A stretch of 64,000 nucleotides of DNA from Blasia pusilla (taxonomy: Eukaryota > Marchantiophyta > Marchantiopsida > Blasiales). The stretch covers positions 9,052,001-9,116,000 of the forward strand of contig CM114274.1 in the NCBI GenBank assembly GCA_050084515.1, written 5' to 3'. The number at the start of each line of letters is the position of its first letter. Position 1 is the first letter of the stretch. The position numbers and the translations under genes were made by a program. Shown piece by piece: positions 37,685 to 47,867 of this stretch. Under the pieces are notes generated by a model that was not told where the DNA came from, did no database searches, and saw nothing but the letters and a program-made list of their open reading frames with translations.

Positions 37685-38134
37685 CTAGTGGCACTCGTGA
37701 TCCACCTTGGTTAGCAAGGTTAGCGGCTTCGCAATCGAACTGAATCCCTTGACGTACCGCCCATATAAGTTCGCCAATTCCATGAATGCGCGAACACGGC
37801 TCACATCTCTAGGGCGTGGAATACGTGAGATAGCCTCTACCTTTGTCTGCTGAACACCAAGGCCCCCTGGGTATATGGTATGACCCAAATACTCAATCTG
37901 GTCGTAGAAGAACTTGCACTTGCTTGGATGTAGCTTCAACCCATGTAATTGAAATCGTCGAAACACCTCCTCTAGATGTCGCTCATGCTCCTCAACCGTG
38001 GCGCTAAAGACTACAATGTCATCAATATAACACCTAGCAAAATCTAGACCAGCCAAGATCCTATCCATGACCCTCTGAAACTCAACTGGGGCGTTCTTTA
38101 ACCCAAATGGTAAGAAACATCCCAAGAAGTCCAA
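37685..38134 (-). pseudogene. Gypsy A reverse transcriptase, N-terminally truncated
   Basis: The minus frame contains FLPFGLKNAPVEFQRVMD, the catalytic YIDDIVVFS, HERHLEEVFRRFQLHGLKLHPSKCKFF, EYLGHTI and the thumb. The upstream fingers, with the first catalytic Asp block expected about 100 residues earlier, are not seen: sequence upstream of 38134 is in the methyltransferase frame and reads an unrelated Arg/Glu-rich tail. A deletion between the methyltransferase and RT is the simplest reading. This copy cannot polymerise DNA. Confidence 0.85.
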
Positions 38135-39558
38135 GGGTGTCTCTCTCGATCTCCTCGGGTCTCGACCCCAGCCACTACCTCCATCGTCTCGGTAGGCATG
38201 GGGCTCACCAACGCAACCGTTGTGATCTCTCGCGATCTCATCCGACGCTGCTCAGCCACTCCCAAGCTGAAGATCCATGTCAAGTAGTTTAAGTCCATCG
38301 ACTGATCCAAGACATGGCGTCGTGATGCCTCTGATATTGACGGGACTGCCCTCACTTCTGGGGGAAATCCCATCGCCCGCTCTCTCTTGTTGGCGTTGGG
38401 CTCCACCAACCTCTGAACCTGGTCATCCCAAACCAAGCCAGGACCGGCCTCCTTGTATGCATAGGAAGCGGGAAAACTCACAAACGTGGGAAAGGTTTCC
38501 CGCGGCCTGCCTACCCTGTTGACTACAGTCAACGGTGGTCGATCATCGTGGCTCACTGCCTCTGATCGCCAACATGGATCCAGAATGGAATCCACTAACA
38601 AATGGGAGGGGCGCTCCACTCTCGCATACGTCCTCCGTAACACTGCATGGGGCACCAAGTTGGTCCACCATAGACGCGGGCAATGGGCTCTAGAACCTAC
38701 ACTTGCCGCATCCAAGAACACTGCTAGGCCAATCCAGGCACGCACCTCATGAGCACTCGTCACCACCCGTGACCTTGAGTCTCCTAAGATGGGCACATTC
38801 TCCAGAATGTAGGTTGGAGAACGAGACTGGTGCTCCTGCAATTTCCGTAAGACCCTCAACATCTCCCAAAAAAACCTGGACCAAATATCAGCCAACCCGC
38901 TGCCTCGTCCAGCACTCGATTGGCCCTAACATGGCCAACCAGAAATGACCAAATCAATGGTCCCTACCCGCTCTAAGTCCTGCGCCCCCAACAACAAAAT
39001 ATTCCTCGGTAGGGAACTCTCGTATCCCTATACCGCGGACGTAGACAATAAGTCGGGAAAACGTAGGCATAACTATGCCACATGTCGTAGTGAGACGCGC
39101 CTCGCAACATCATCAATCTCCACACACAGGTATTGTTGTACTCGCAATCCTGCCTGCAAAACAAAAGCTAACCCGATGCTAATCCCTCCAAAGAGATCTA
39201 ACACTCGAATATCCTCCTCCAGGGTACACCACACAATGGATGTGGTATCCAAGGGTGTCACCGTAGCACTCCCTGCTACCTCGGGTTCTTTAGACCCATC
39301 ATGCTCCGGTGCAAATGCCTTGCTCCACGCAGTTTGCACGTGCTCATCTGCCAATCGGCAAAGCTCCTCAATCGAGCCCCACAGCGGCACCTCTCCTCCA
39401 TAGAATGATGCGGCTACCATAACACTCCTCTCCATAGAAGTGTCAAGAATAGGAGTATCCTCTGCATGGACATGTTCCTCAATCAAATCACTAGGCCAAG
39501 TGATGGCACTGCTAAATGCTGCTAAGGTCGCCATCTCTCCTGGCCGTTGCTCGATCAC
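38098..39558 (-). pseudogene. DNA (cytosine-5) methyltransferase domain within gypsy A
   Basis: One minus-strand frame is continuous from 39558 to 38098 apart from three TAG stops (39073-39075, 39028-39030, 38926-38928). Motifs in order: motif I IRVLDLFGGISIGLA (about 39213-39170), an acidic residue in YLCVEIDDVARR (about 39135-39105), motif IV SGWPC (Pro-Cys at 38929-38934, the methyl-transfer nucleophile), GRGSGLADIWSRFFWEMLR, motif VI LENVP (38794-38802), LDAASVGSRAHCPRLWWTNL (motif VIII region, about 38700-38650), NANKRERAMGFP and LDQSMDLNYLTWI (motifs IX-X region, to about 38290). This family moves a methyl group from SAM to cytosine C5. It sits between protease and RT, as an internal part of the polyprotein. 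The C-terminal 60 residues are not recognised. Closest in style to DNMT3/DRM-type or retroelement-borne enzymes; a precise class needs a tree. Confidence 0.88.
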
Positions 39559-39599
39559 TGCACATGTGAATCGAACGGGTAATGAGCTAAGGCGCCCAT

Positions 39600-39990
39600 C
39601 ACCTGGCTGCCATCCTGTAGGATACTGACTCTTCCCAATAATCCAGGGAAAACCCCATCGCGTATAACACTACTCCACCAACCAAGACGTCGTAGGACTC
39701 TGCATCAGTCACTATTGCCTTGGCTCGCACCACGGATTCATCTGTAGGATGTCCCGGGCGAATCCTCACCAGGACCTCCTATCGGAAGATATACTGTGTG
39801 GTACTCACTCCATCCAAGGATGTCTGTATCCAGAATGAAAAACACTCCATATCGGCTCTCGTCAAGCCCAATCCTCTAAATGATGCTTTCCCCAACATCA
39901 GGGGTTGCGCACCTGAATCCAACAAGACGCGATGCGGGCTTAAAGCTCTACCTCCGGGACTCACCAACTAGAAGACCTCTCCTCGGTTAT
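39600..39990 (-). pseudogene. Gypsy A aspartic protease
   Basis: The minus frame 39967-39779 reads HRVLLDSGAQPLMLGKASF, with the Asp-Ser-Gly retropepsin active site preceded by hydrophobic residues. After a stop, AIVTDAESYDVLVGG (about 39720-39680) continues the fold. It normally cuts the polyprotein. It lies just upstream of the methyltransferase frame. Confidence 0.75.
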
Positions 39991-40492
39991 CTAGCAACAA
40001 AACACCAGGAGAAGCCATGGCACGCTCTATCGCGGGTCTAGCGGGCATCTCCGTCATCCTAGCAGCCGCAGCCTGCCATGAATTTGACGTGGACGGCCTG
40101 AGCATCCGCTATAAGGGCAGGTCCATCACCTCCTGTGCAATCACCTCTAAACGTGATGCAGGAACTCCAACTCCATGCTCACATAGCGTAGCGGCCAACC
40201 GAAAAGCCTCGGCGGGCGTACCCCCCAATGTCAGAACATCGGAAGCAAAAAATAAAGGAGCGCGGTACATAATGGTGGCCGCCCCCAACAACGTGCTCGA
40301 CACATGCCCCTCCTGAGCATCAACAATAGGAGTCGTCGCACTCGCTTCTCCCATCGCCCTCCATGGGGGCGCACACTAACAATGTCACCAACTCTCCAAG
40401 AACTCTGATCAGGACCCATCGATGGGGTCCTCATCGCCTCTAACAACCTGAAAGACTAGGGAAGCCTAGGCTGTTTCCTGGCTTCCCCTCGC

Positions 40493-42643
40493 TCAAGATC
40501 CAACTCTGCGGCTGCTCCATGCGTCACGACTGTGGCGGCCTCCATCTGGGCAACCCCGCACATCCAACAAGGATCCTCCATATCTCTGGCTACTTACTCC
40601 ATATGATGTCGATGCCACGGATCCGGCATCGGGTAATCTCAATGCCATAGCGGAAATCTGCTCCTGTAGCTGAGTAGCCATCCTAGCCTCACGCCCGACA
40701 TCTCCCTCGATGCGTCTAGGTGGTAGGACTCTACCTCCTCCATGGGCAGCTCCACCACCCTGTTGGGCAACTCTAGCTCCTCGTCCCCCAACAGGACCAC
40801 CTGGTGCACGATCTCTAGGCCCACCCAGACCGGCTACTCGCTCTGGTGCCCTCTCTGGCCCTCGGTCCGGACGTAACTCAAGATGTAAACTGAAACATCT
40901 GGCGCGTGTATGACCAAACCTCTGACAATAGTCACACTGATAACCTCTTGGTGTAGCACCATCTCCTCCTCCATGCTGAGGCACACGTCCATAACCCTAA
41001 CGAGTGCAATCGCGCTGATGATGGGCTCCACTAAAAGAAAAACAGGAATAAACAAATACTGACTTTGATTACAGAGCTAATTTGTTTCTCCAAGCTCCAA
41101 GAAGTTACAGCAGATTACAGATACATGGAATAGCTTCACAGACGTCAAATAGGAAAGGAAACTCTGTACTTACAAAAACATGAGAGAGATCTGATTGATC
41201 TACTACTCATAAACTTCCTCCCTATAGGAAGAAGAGACTCTCTACACTATTGATGCCTTTTCAAGCAGCACACTATCTCCTCCAGCAGGAGGTCCTCCAA
41301 AACATCAACTCCTTCTATCACAATAGGTTAGCCACCCAAGCTGAGGGGCAGCAATACTGAAGTTCGCAGGGGAAAGTAGAGAAGAGAATGAGAGTGCTCT
41401 GATATGCCTCTTGCTCTTATAAGATAGCCCCTGGCTATCTTAAACCCTAAAAGTCTTTAACTAAGGCTAAAGGAGGCTATTATGAAACCCTAAAGGTTTT
41501 TAACTAAGACTAAAAAATGCTATTGCAAAATCCTAAAGGTCTAGTTAATAAACCTAAAAATAGAATTTTATCTATAGATAAAAAAAAGTAACTTTTCATA
41601 GTAAAAAAAACAGATTTTTTTTTGTTCCTGATCTTACAGTTGCAATTTCAACATCCACCACATGACCAACAAGTAATAGTAGGCAGCTACTGCTGAGTCG
41701 AATATGAAGGTGCAGGTCTTTGTGGCACGGCCTCCCGGGATCCTCCCTGAGCTCGTGGTGCCACAGTCGATCTATCTTGGAGTCCATGTTGCTGCACAGG
41801 TAGTGCAGAAAATCGTGACTGCTCTCGCCCAGAACCCATGGTGGCTACGCTCTCCTTTGCCATGTTGCACTCAATATTCTCGGCGGTCCTGAAAACATCT
41901 CTCAACGTAGGGAAGATGTTCATAAGAAGCACCCCCTCCCGCACCCGTGTCCCCAGGGTTCGGTCCAACATCGCGTACCATGACTGGATAACTTGAACCT
42001 CTGTCACCCCCTAAGTGACGTTGATCAATCAGCGCAAGCGAGTGTAAGCCTCACGAAAACTCTCACCCGGGCGCCTCAGGAAGTCGTGGATGCTCCGCAA
42101 CTTCTATGTCCGTACCCCCTGGTAGCTCGCCCTCAACTCAGCAAAGAACTCAACCATAGGGTTGAACCTAGGACGAACCCGACTAGACGATGCAACTGCC
42201 CCAGTCCTACTCACCCCTCCTAGTAAATAACTAGTGGAAGACAAAGTAGCCTCTCCTAACTCCTCCTCCTCATCTAAGAATGGCTTTGTCCATGACACGT
42301 AATGTGGATCGTAGTAGAGTCATCATGCCTCAATCTCCTGGGCATATCTATGGGAGAACTCATGGTAATCGTCCATGGGTGCCCCCTCTAAATGCTGGAA
42401 CATACCATTCCATGCTATAAACGGGTTGAACTTTCTAGATTTCCTAGCCCGCTGTGAGTCACACCAACTCCTAAACTCCGCAACGAAGTTGTGTAGCTCT
42501 ATGGTGCCTACAACACTAGAAAACCTACGCGGTCCCCTACCCCGTTCGTCCATCTCGTATGCCCAACTGGTAGGACCACTCAATGTGTATGGTGGATCAC
42601 TAACACACTCCTCTACATGCTCCCCCTCGTCTGAAGACGACAC
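40493..42643 (-). pseudogene. Gypsy A gag
   Basis: Minus frames carry a capsid-like region (42643-42323: WAYEMDERGRGPRRFSSVVG, FNPFIAWNGMFQHLEGAP; 42298-41687: FNPMVEFFAELRASYQGVRT, YAMLDRTLGTRVREGVL, IFPTLRDVFRTAENIE) and two zinc-knuckle regions. The second, CDYCQRFGHTRARC at about 40940-40895, is canonical CX2CX4HX4C. The first (CWSCGG, about 41685-41660) is split by the solo LTR at 41032-41653. Gly/Arg/Pro-rich tails follow. Gag packages RNA in active elements. Stops and frame changes are present. Confidence 0.8.
41027..41658 (-). repeat. Solo LTR with 5-bp target duplication inside gypsy A gag
   Basis: A 622-bp insert (41032-41653) is flanked by TCCAC on both sides (41027-41031 and 41654-41658). 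Read on minus it starts TGTTGAAATTGC, contains CTTATAAGAGC (TATA-like) and ends CTGTTTTTCTTTTA. Removing it and one TCCAC joins the two halves of the first gag zinc knuckle. It matches no other LTR in the window. Its 3' terminus (TA instead of CA) is unusual. Confidence 0.75.
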
Positions 42644-42649
42644 AGAAGG

Positions 42650-44560
42650 AGATCAAGGTGGTCTCTCACGTGGAGACCCTTGAAACCTCGCACACTCCGG
42701 TAAACCCTCCAGAGCTACTCTCAGGTCCACTACCTCGCCTCTCAAAATCTTGAAAGGACGCCGTGATGGCCCTCGTGCCCCTCGTACCCCTCGTGCCACG
42801 ATCACTCTCAACCTCGCGAGTAATCCCTCAACCACTCATCCCAAACATGCGGCACTCGATCTACACTCTCCCTCCCCGAGACGTATAATGTGTGGTAACA
42901 AGCGGCGTGGTGCGGCAAATTGATCAGACTATCATCTCATCGACAACCTACCCTCAACTCTAGACATCCCACACAAGTCTATGTCCCCTAAACCACATAC
43001 ATAAATGATGCTATCTTGGAGGTATACCCCCTTCCCTCTCCCAAGCTGTCTCCATGGTAATCTATGCTTGTAAGGGAGCATCCACACAACCCAATATCCC
43101 CAAATAAACTACCCAAATCCCAGAATCCCTCACGCGTGCAGGATAAAGGACCAGAATGGGTAACCTGAACACATGTCGATGTCGCTCCTCAGCAACTGCA
43201 AATCTTGACCCCAACTCGGTCGTGGAAACAACTCCTCCAATCAGCAAGTCATACTCCTCCCGTACTCACGCTGCTTAAAACTCCTTGATGGATAGTGCGG
43301 TTCCACTGGAACGGTGCGGCGTTGCTGGCGGCACAAAACGGCTACGAACGGCACCGCCCTTGATGGTGGGATACGGCACTTGGCGGCATACCCTCCTCAA
43401 TCAACAATAAACCCACACTCTGCTCCACAATGACGGTGCGGCTACCCGATCGAGACGGTGCGGTGTGGCCACGAGCGGCACAACGCGGCAATCGGCGGCG
43501 CGTTGCGCTACGGGCGTCACGGCACGATACTCGATCATCGTTGAGCGGCTACCAATCACAACATAGCAGCATGAAATGAAAACTCAAACACCATAACTGG
43601 CGGTCATCTACCATTACGGGTTGATGACGAAACTTCGATGACGGTGGTGGCCAAACCAAAGTATGTGGTGGCGGCGCAAGTCAGAGAATCAACCGTGGTC
43701 GTGGAAGACCCTCCACTTCGCAATGGCGGCAATGGCAACCAAAGGGTGGACAACGGCCGAATGCAGCTGTGAGCAACGCTAGGCAACGGCAACGACCGAC
43801 GGTGGCCGGTGGACGGTTGGCCGTTGACGATGACGGTTGACCGTTGACGGTGACGGTTGATGGTTGACAATGACGGTTGACCTTTGACCATCGACGGTGA
43901 CTATGATAGTGACGGCCGCTGCCGGCGTGGCAGCTGGTTTAGGGTTTGAAAAATTTAACCCTAAAAATTGCCTAGCAATGGCAATTTTGCAAGATTGACC
44001 ATAACTTTTTACTCGCAACTCCAAATTGCGCACCATTTGTTGCACAACGTGCATAACTTTACGATCTACAACAACGTCAAAAATTATTTGGAATTAGACA
44101 TTTGAGTAAAAACTTATAGGGACTGTCGTAAAGCCCAATGTCTCTTTCTCCTACACAAAATTCGGCAGCGCTTCCGCGCTGATTTCTCCCAACCAAAATG
44201 TAAAACCTGTAAAAATACAAATCAGCAAGCTACATGGTGCTCCCAAGAGCACTAGCATGGGGGAACTTGCCCCCATAATCAGTCCCTATCAGAAATTGGG
44301 CAGCGCTTCCGCGCGCCACTCTTCACACGAAAAATCGGCAAATGCAAAGAACAATTAAAGTAGCCCTTGCTCCGGTGAGCACTCCCATGAGCCGCTGAAC
44401 GGGGAACACGGTCCCTAAACTACAAAAAAAACAAGTGACCAGCGAGCTCCCCCATGAAGCTCTCTCACTCTCTCACTCTCTCATTCTCTCATTTTGGTTG
44501 GGAGAAATCAGCGCGGAAGCGTTGCCGAATTTTGTGTAGGAGAAAGAGACATTTCTCTCA
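42650..44560 (-). other. Long untranslated leader of gypsy A
   Basis: Between the 5' LTR and gag lies about 1.9 kb without a convincing frame. It contains CGGTTGACCGTTGACGGTGA-type short repeats (43800-43910), a GGTGCGGC-rich section (43290-43530), and GTTGCGAGTAAAAAGTTATG and GCGGAAGCGCTGCC segments shared with gypsy B (33850-34631 and 45076-45900). Confidence 0.6.
44138..44552. repeat. 62-bp inverted repeat in gypsy A leader
   Basis: 44138-44199 and 44491-44552 are reverse complements over 62 bp with one mismatch (GCGCTGCCG versus GCGTTGCCG). In gypsy B the segment occurs once, in the orientation of 44138-44199 relative to the element, so the copy at 44491 is an added inverted piece at the LTR/leader boundary. 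Confidence 0.8.
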
Positions 44561-45075
44561 AATCTCTCTCTACACCATCTCATACCATAGCTCTCAAAGG
44601 TGTGCACTCTCTCTCATGTCAAACCAAACCCACTCTCATAATGAGAGGCTTGGGTTACACTCATAAGGCAAGGGACCATAGCTCCGCTGCCTCATGCCAA
44701 GAGGTTCAACAAAGAGAGAATGAGCTCTCAAGCCCTCTCTCCTTGAGGTATACCCCTCCCCTCTCCCAAGCTCTCTCCATGGTAACCTATTCTCCTAAGT
44801 CACCTCCTTGGCTCTTGACCTGATGTAGGAGGTCAAGGGCCACTTTCCAAAAATAGAAACTTGATCATATACTCAAATGGTGCTTACCTAAAATAGTAAG
44901 GTCCTCAATATAGCTCCAAATGAGCCGAAATGAAGGGGAAACCTGAGAGAGGGAAACCTGCTCTCTCAGGTTTCTCGGGGCCTCAGCAGGTCATCCTCAA
45001 CCTACTGAGCGTCTCGTCCACTACTCACGAAGGCGCTCTACTAGATCTCACAGATCTATCCTAAAAGACGTGATA
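44560..45075 (-). repeat. Gypsy A 5' LTR, lacking its last part
   Basis: On minus it starts TATCACGTCTTTTAGGATAG (TGTCACG in the 3' LTR) and matches the 3' LTR to GTGTAGAGAGAGATT. The final roughly 150 bp of the LTR (TTGGAGATATTTT to ACGACA) is missing and replaced by the inverted segment and leader. Confidence 0.75.
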
Positions 45076-46239
45076 AGGGTCTTCCACGACCACCATTGAT
45101 TCTCTGACTTGCACCGCCATCACGTACTTTGGTTTGGACGCCATCGTCATCGCAATGTTGTCATCAACCTGTGATGGCAGGTGACCACGAGTTATGGTGT
45201 TTGAGTTTTCATTTCATGCTGCTATGTTGTGATTGGTAGCCGCTTGACGACGGTCGAGTACTGTACTGTGATGCCCGTAGCCACAACGCGCCATCGATTG
45301 CCGCACTATGTTGCTCGTGGCCGCACCACACCGTCTCAATTGCGGAGCCGCTCCTTCACTAAGGAGTAGAGCGTGTGAATTGCTGATTGAGGAGATTATG
45401 CCGCCGAGTGTCGCACCCCATTCCCGAGTGTTGTGCCGTTTGTAGCCGTTCCGTGCCGCTAGTGCCGCACCGGATTGCTGGACCTACACCGCACATCAAG
45501 GAGGTTTGAGTAGTGTCACTACGAGAGGAGTACGACTTGCCGATTGGAGGAGTTGTCTTCAAAACCGAGTTGGGGTCAAGATTTGCAATTTCTGAGGAGT
45601 GACATCGACATTATTGTCATGTTACCCATTCTGGTCTCTTACCCTGTACATGTGAGGGATTTTTGGGTATTGGGAAGTTATTTGGGATATTGGGTTTCGT
45701 GTTAATGCTAGGAGCATCGATGATGTATGGGTTTAGGGGACATAGACCTATGTGGGATGTCCAGAGTTGAGGATGGTTTGTTGATGAGACGATAGATCAG
45801 TGATTTGCCGCACCACGCTGCTTTTGGCGCAAAGCACACGTCTCAGTGAGAAAGTGTAGATTGAGTGCCGCATGTTTAGTTTTAGTGATTGAGGGATTTC
45901 TTGCGAGATTGAGATTGAGAGTGATCGTGTGAGAGGGGCACGAGGGCCATCACGACGTCTTTTCGAGATTTTGAGAGGCGAGGTAGTGGACCTGAGAGTA
46001 GCTCTGGATGGTTTACCAGAGTGGTGCGAGGTTTCAAGGGTCTCCACGTGAGAGACCACCTTGATCTCCTTCTGTGTCATCTTTAGTCGAGGGGGAGCAT
46101 GTAGAGGAGTGTGTTAGTGATCCACCGGACACATTGAGTGGTCCTACCAGTTGGGCGTATGAGATGGACAACCGGAGTAGAGGACCGCGTAGGTTTTCGG
46201 GTGTTGTAGGCACTATAGAGCTACATGACTTCATTGCGG
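45076..46239 (+). mobile_element. Gypsy B, right part: leader and gag N-terminus
   Basis: From GGGTCTTCCACGACC the plus strand repeats the leader of gypsy A (reverse complement of about 43705 to 42650) and then the gag start (46074-46239: EGEHVEECVSDPPDTLSGPTSWAYEMD, GPRRFSGVVGTIELHDFIA). It ends inside gag at TCATTGCGG, where copia RNase H begins. The rest of B is missing. Confidence 0.85.
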
Positions 46240-46562
46240 CCAATGTAGCATATGGCGTGGTGTGGCTTCATCAATTACTTGTTGAGATTGATGTGAGTAA
46301 CTTATGACCTACTATAATATGTACATACAATATTAGTATTATCAAGCTTGCTAACAACCCTGTGTTTCATGCTCGTACAAAGCATGTTGAGGTGCACTAT
46401 CATTTTATCAGAGAGAAAGTGCTTGCAGGAGAAATTGATCTTATTTATATAGGTACAAATTACCATATTGTTGACATCTTTACATATGTATTGTCTAGAG
46501 ATAAGTTAGAGATGTTTAGGAATGATTTATGGTAGAGGTATCAACAGGAGCATGAGGGGAAG
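46240..46562 (+). pseudogene. Copia copy 3 RNase H, 3' part
   Basis: The plus strand reads NVAYGVVWLHQLLVEIDVSNL, then in broken frames NISIIKLANNPVFHARTKHVEVHYHFIREKVLAGEIDL and FTYVLSRDKLEMF, the end of copia RNase H as in 26866-27200 and 1060-1400. Stops are present. The polypurine tract AGCATGAGGGGAAG (about 46549-46562) precedes the 3' LTR. Confidence 0.8.
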
Positions 46563-46875
46563 TATTGAAGAAGTAGTTACAGTCAAGCTCATCAGACATC
46601 CAAACTGCTATATTTGGTACTCACACGAAGTAGGGAAGCTTAATCTTGGTTAGTCGGTTAAGCGCGATGATCTTAACTAAGATTAGTTAATCACAATTAT
46701 TCTAACTCGAGACTATGGTTAAGATTAGGATTAGGGTTGCTTGTACATACCCTATATTATTGAGAAGGGGACCAAGCTCCACTCATTCTCTCATTGCAAA
46801 ATTTTGTTCTTTGTGGTGATGTGTGAGTGTGAGAGCCATTTCCCACCAGTTATGCTTCTTTAGCATTTTTCTACA
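46563..46875 (+). repeat. Copia copy 3, 3' LTR
   Basis: 313 bp from TATTGAAGAAG to TTTTTCTACA; pairs with the 5' LTR at 31349-31660. Confidence 0.85.
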
Positions 46876-46992
46876 AGTGCCGGCTATGGGATGTGTAGGT
46901 TTGAATTAATGTGGGCAACGAGTACCCAGACGACATATCGGTAGACATGTCTAGACTTGTCCGTTTTCGTTCAACCTTGGATTATACTATGA

Positions 46993-47867
46993 ATATCTCT
47001 TTGAGGGTCTGTCAACTAAGAGGAACATGTGTCTTTCTAAATTTCCATCTCTCTAAGAATAGATACTGAATATAGAAGCACTTCTTCTTATATGATGGAA
47101 ATATAAATGATTCATCGCTCTCTGGATTATCTTGTCAGTACAATGGAGTTTCTACTCTTAACACTCCATCCTCATCACGAAAATGAATTGAGCATGCTCT
47201 TGTATAAGTCTCTGATATCGTAGGGAAAACACTCAAAATATATTGACTAATCATTGTATCCTATGAAGATGGATACCAATTCCAACTCTTGGAATTGAGC
47301 ACAGTTTGGTATAGACAAGGAACTTGTAAGACACATCACCACCAGAATTCTTGAAATGTTAGATTGATTACATGTTACCATAATATGCTTGATTAGAAGT
47401 AATGCCTTAAATTAACCTAGTAGGACTTCTATTTAGCATATGAATTGCAAAACTTTAGCCCAAACCCCTCTTGGAAACCCTTTACCTTTCTTCATATATC
47501 TAGTAATCTCCATCATTTATTGATTTTTGCTTTCAACACGTACTATTTTTTTATAATGATCTGTTATGTTCAAATATTGCTTGATTCCATGCTTTTCCAA
47601 AAAAAATTTAATCTGTGGATAAGAAATCTCCTAGTTAATTTTTTTTGACCTTAAGCAAGTGGATACTTGTATCTTGTATATCTTCTTTCCCGTTTAATTC
47701 TTGGCCAAATTTTTCCACATTTAAAAATTTCTAAAATATTAGCCTCATCTTGGAGGAAAAATATTAACACACTATTATCAAATTTTTAAAAATTGGAAGA
47801 ATGACCTATTTCCATAATCAAAGATGGATTTTATAATAAAGATAAATATGCAATAGGCTAATACCCC
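46993..47867. other. AT-rich intergenic DNA
   Basis: No coding signal, repeat array or transposon end recognised. Confidence 0.4.

Larger units (their letters stand above)
34632..45075 (-). mobile_element. Gypsy A: Ty3/gypsy retrotransposon encoding a DNA cytosine methyltransferase
   Basis: A 10.4-kb element read on minus. Order: 5' LTR (45075 to about 44560), leader (about 44560-42650), gag (42643-40493, split by a solo LTR), protease (about 39990-39600), methyltransferase (39558-38098), reverse transcriptase (38134-37685), RNase H (37657-37361) and connection, zinc-finger/integrase (about 36860-36261), C-terminal domain (to about 35701), polypurine tract (35427-35417), a partial LTR end, and 3' LTR (35286-34632). 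The protease-RT-RNase H-integrase order defines Ty3/gypsy. It is inactive: several stops, frame breaks and missing RT fingers. A 4-bp AGGG duplication marks its insertion into gypsy B. Confidence 0.88.
31165..46992. mobile_element. Outer remnant of a TIR DNA element holding the transposon nest
   Basis: 31165-31348 and 46876-46992 flank the copia element and resemble the GC-rich interior and right end of the element at 26267-30897: GCCCG-rich text on the left, and GACATGTCTAGACTTGTCCG...CAACCTTG at the right end. The left terminus is diverged, so the outer boundary is approximate and the assignment is inference. Confidence 0.35.

Noticed and set aside
41032-41653. Intron in gypsy gag (GTAAG...TTTTAG ends)
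   Set aside because: Flanking TCCAC duplication and restoration of the zinc knuckle when it is removed fit an inserted solo LTR better.
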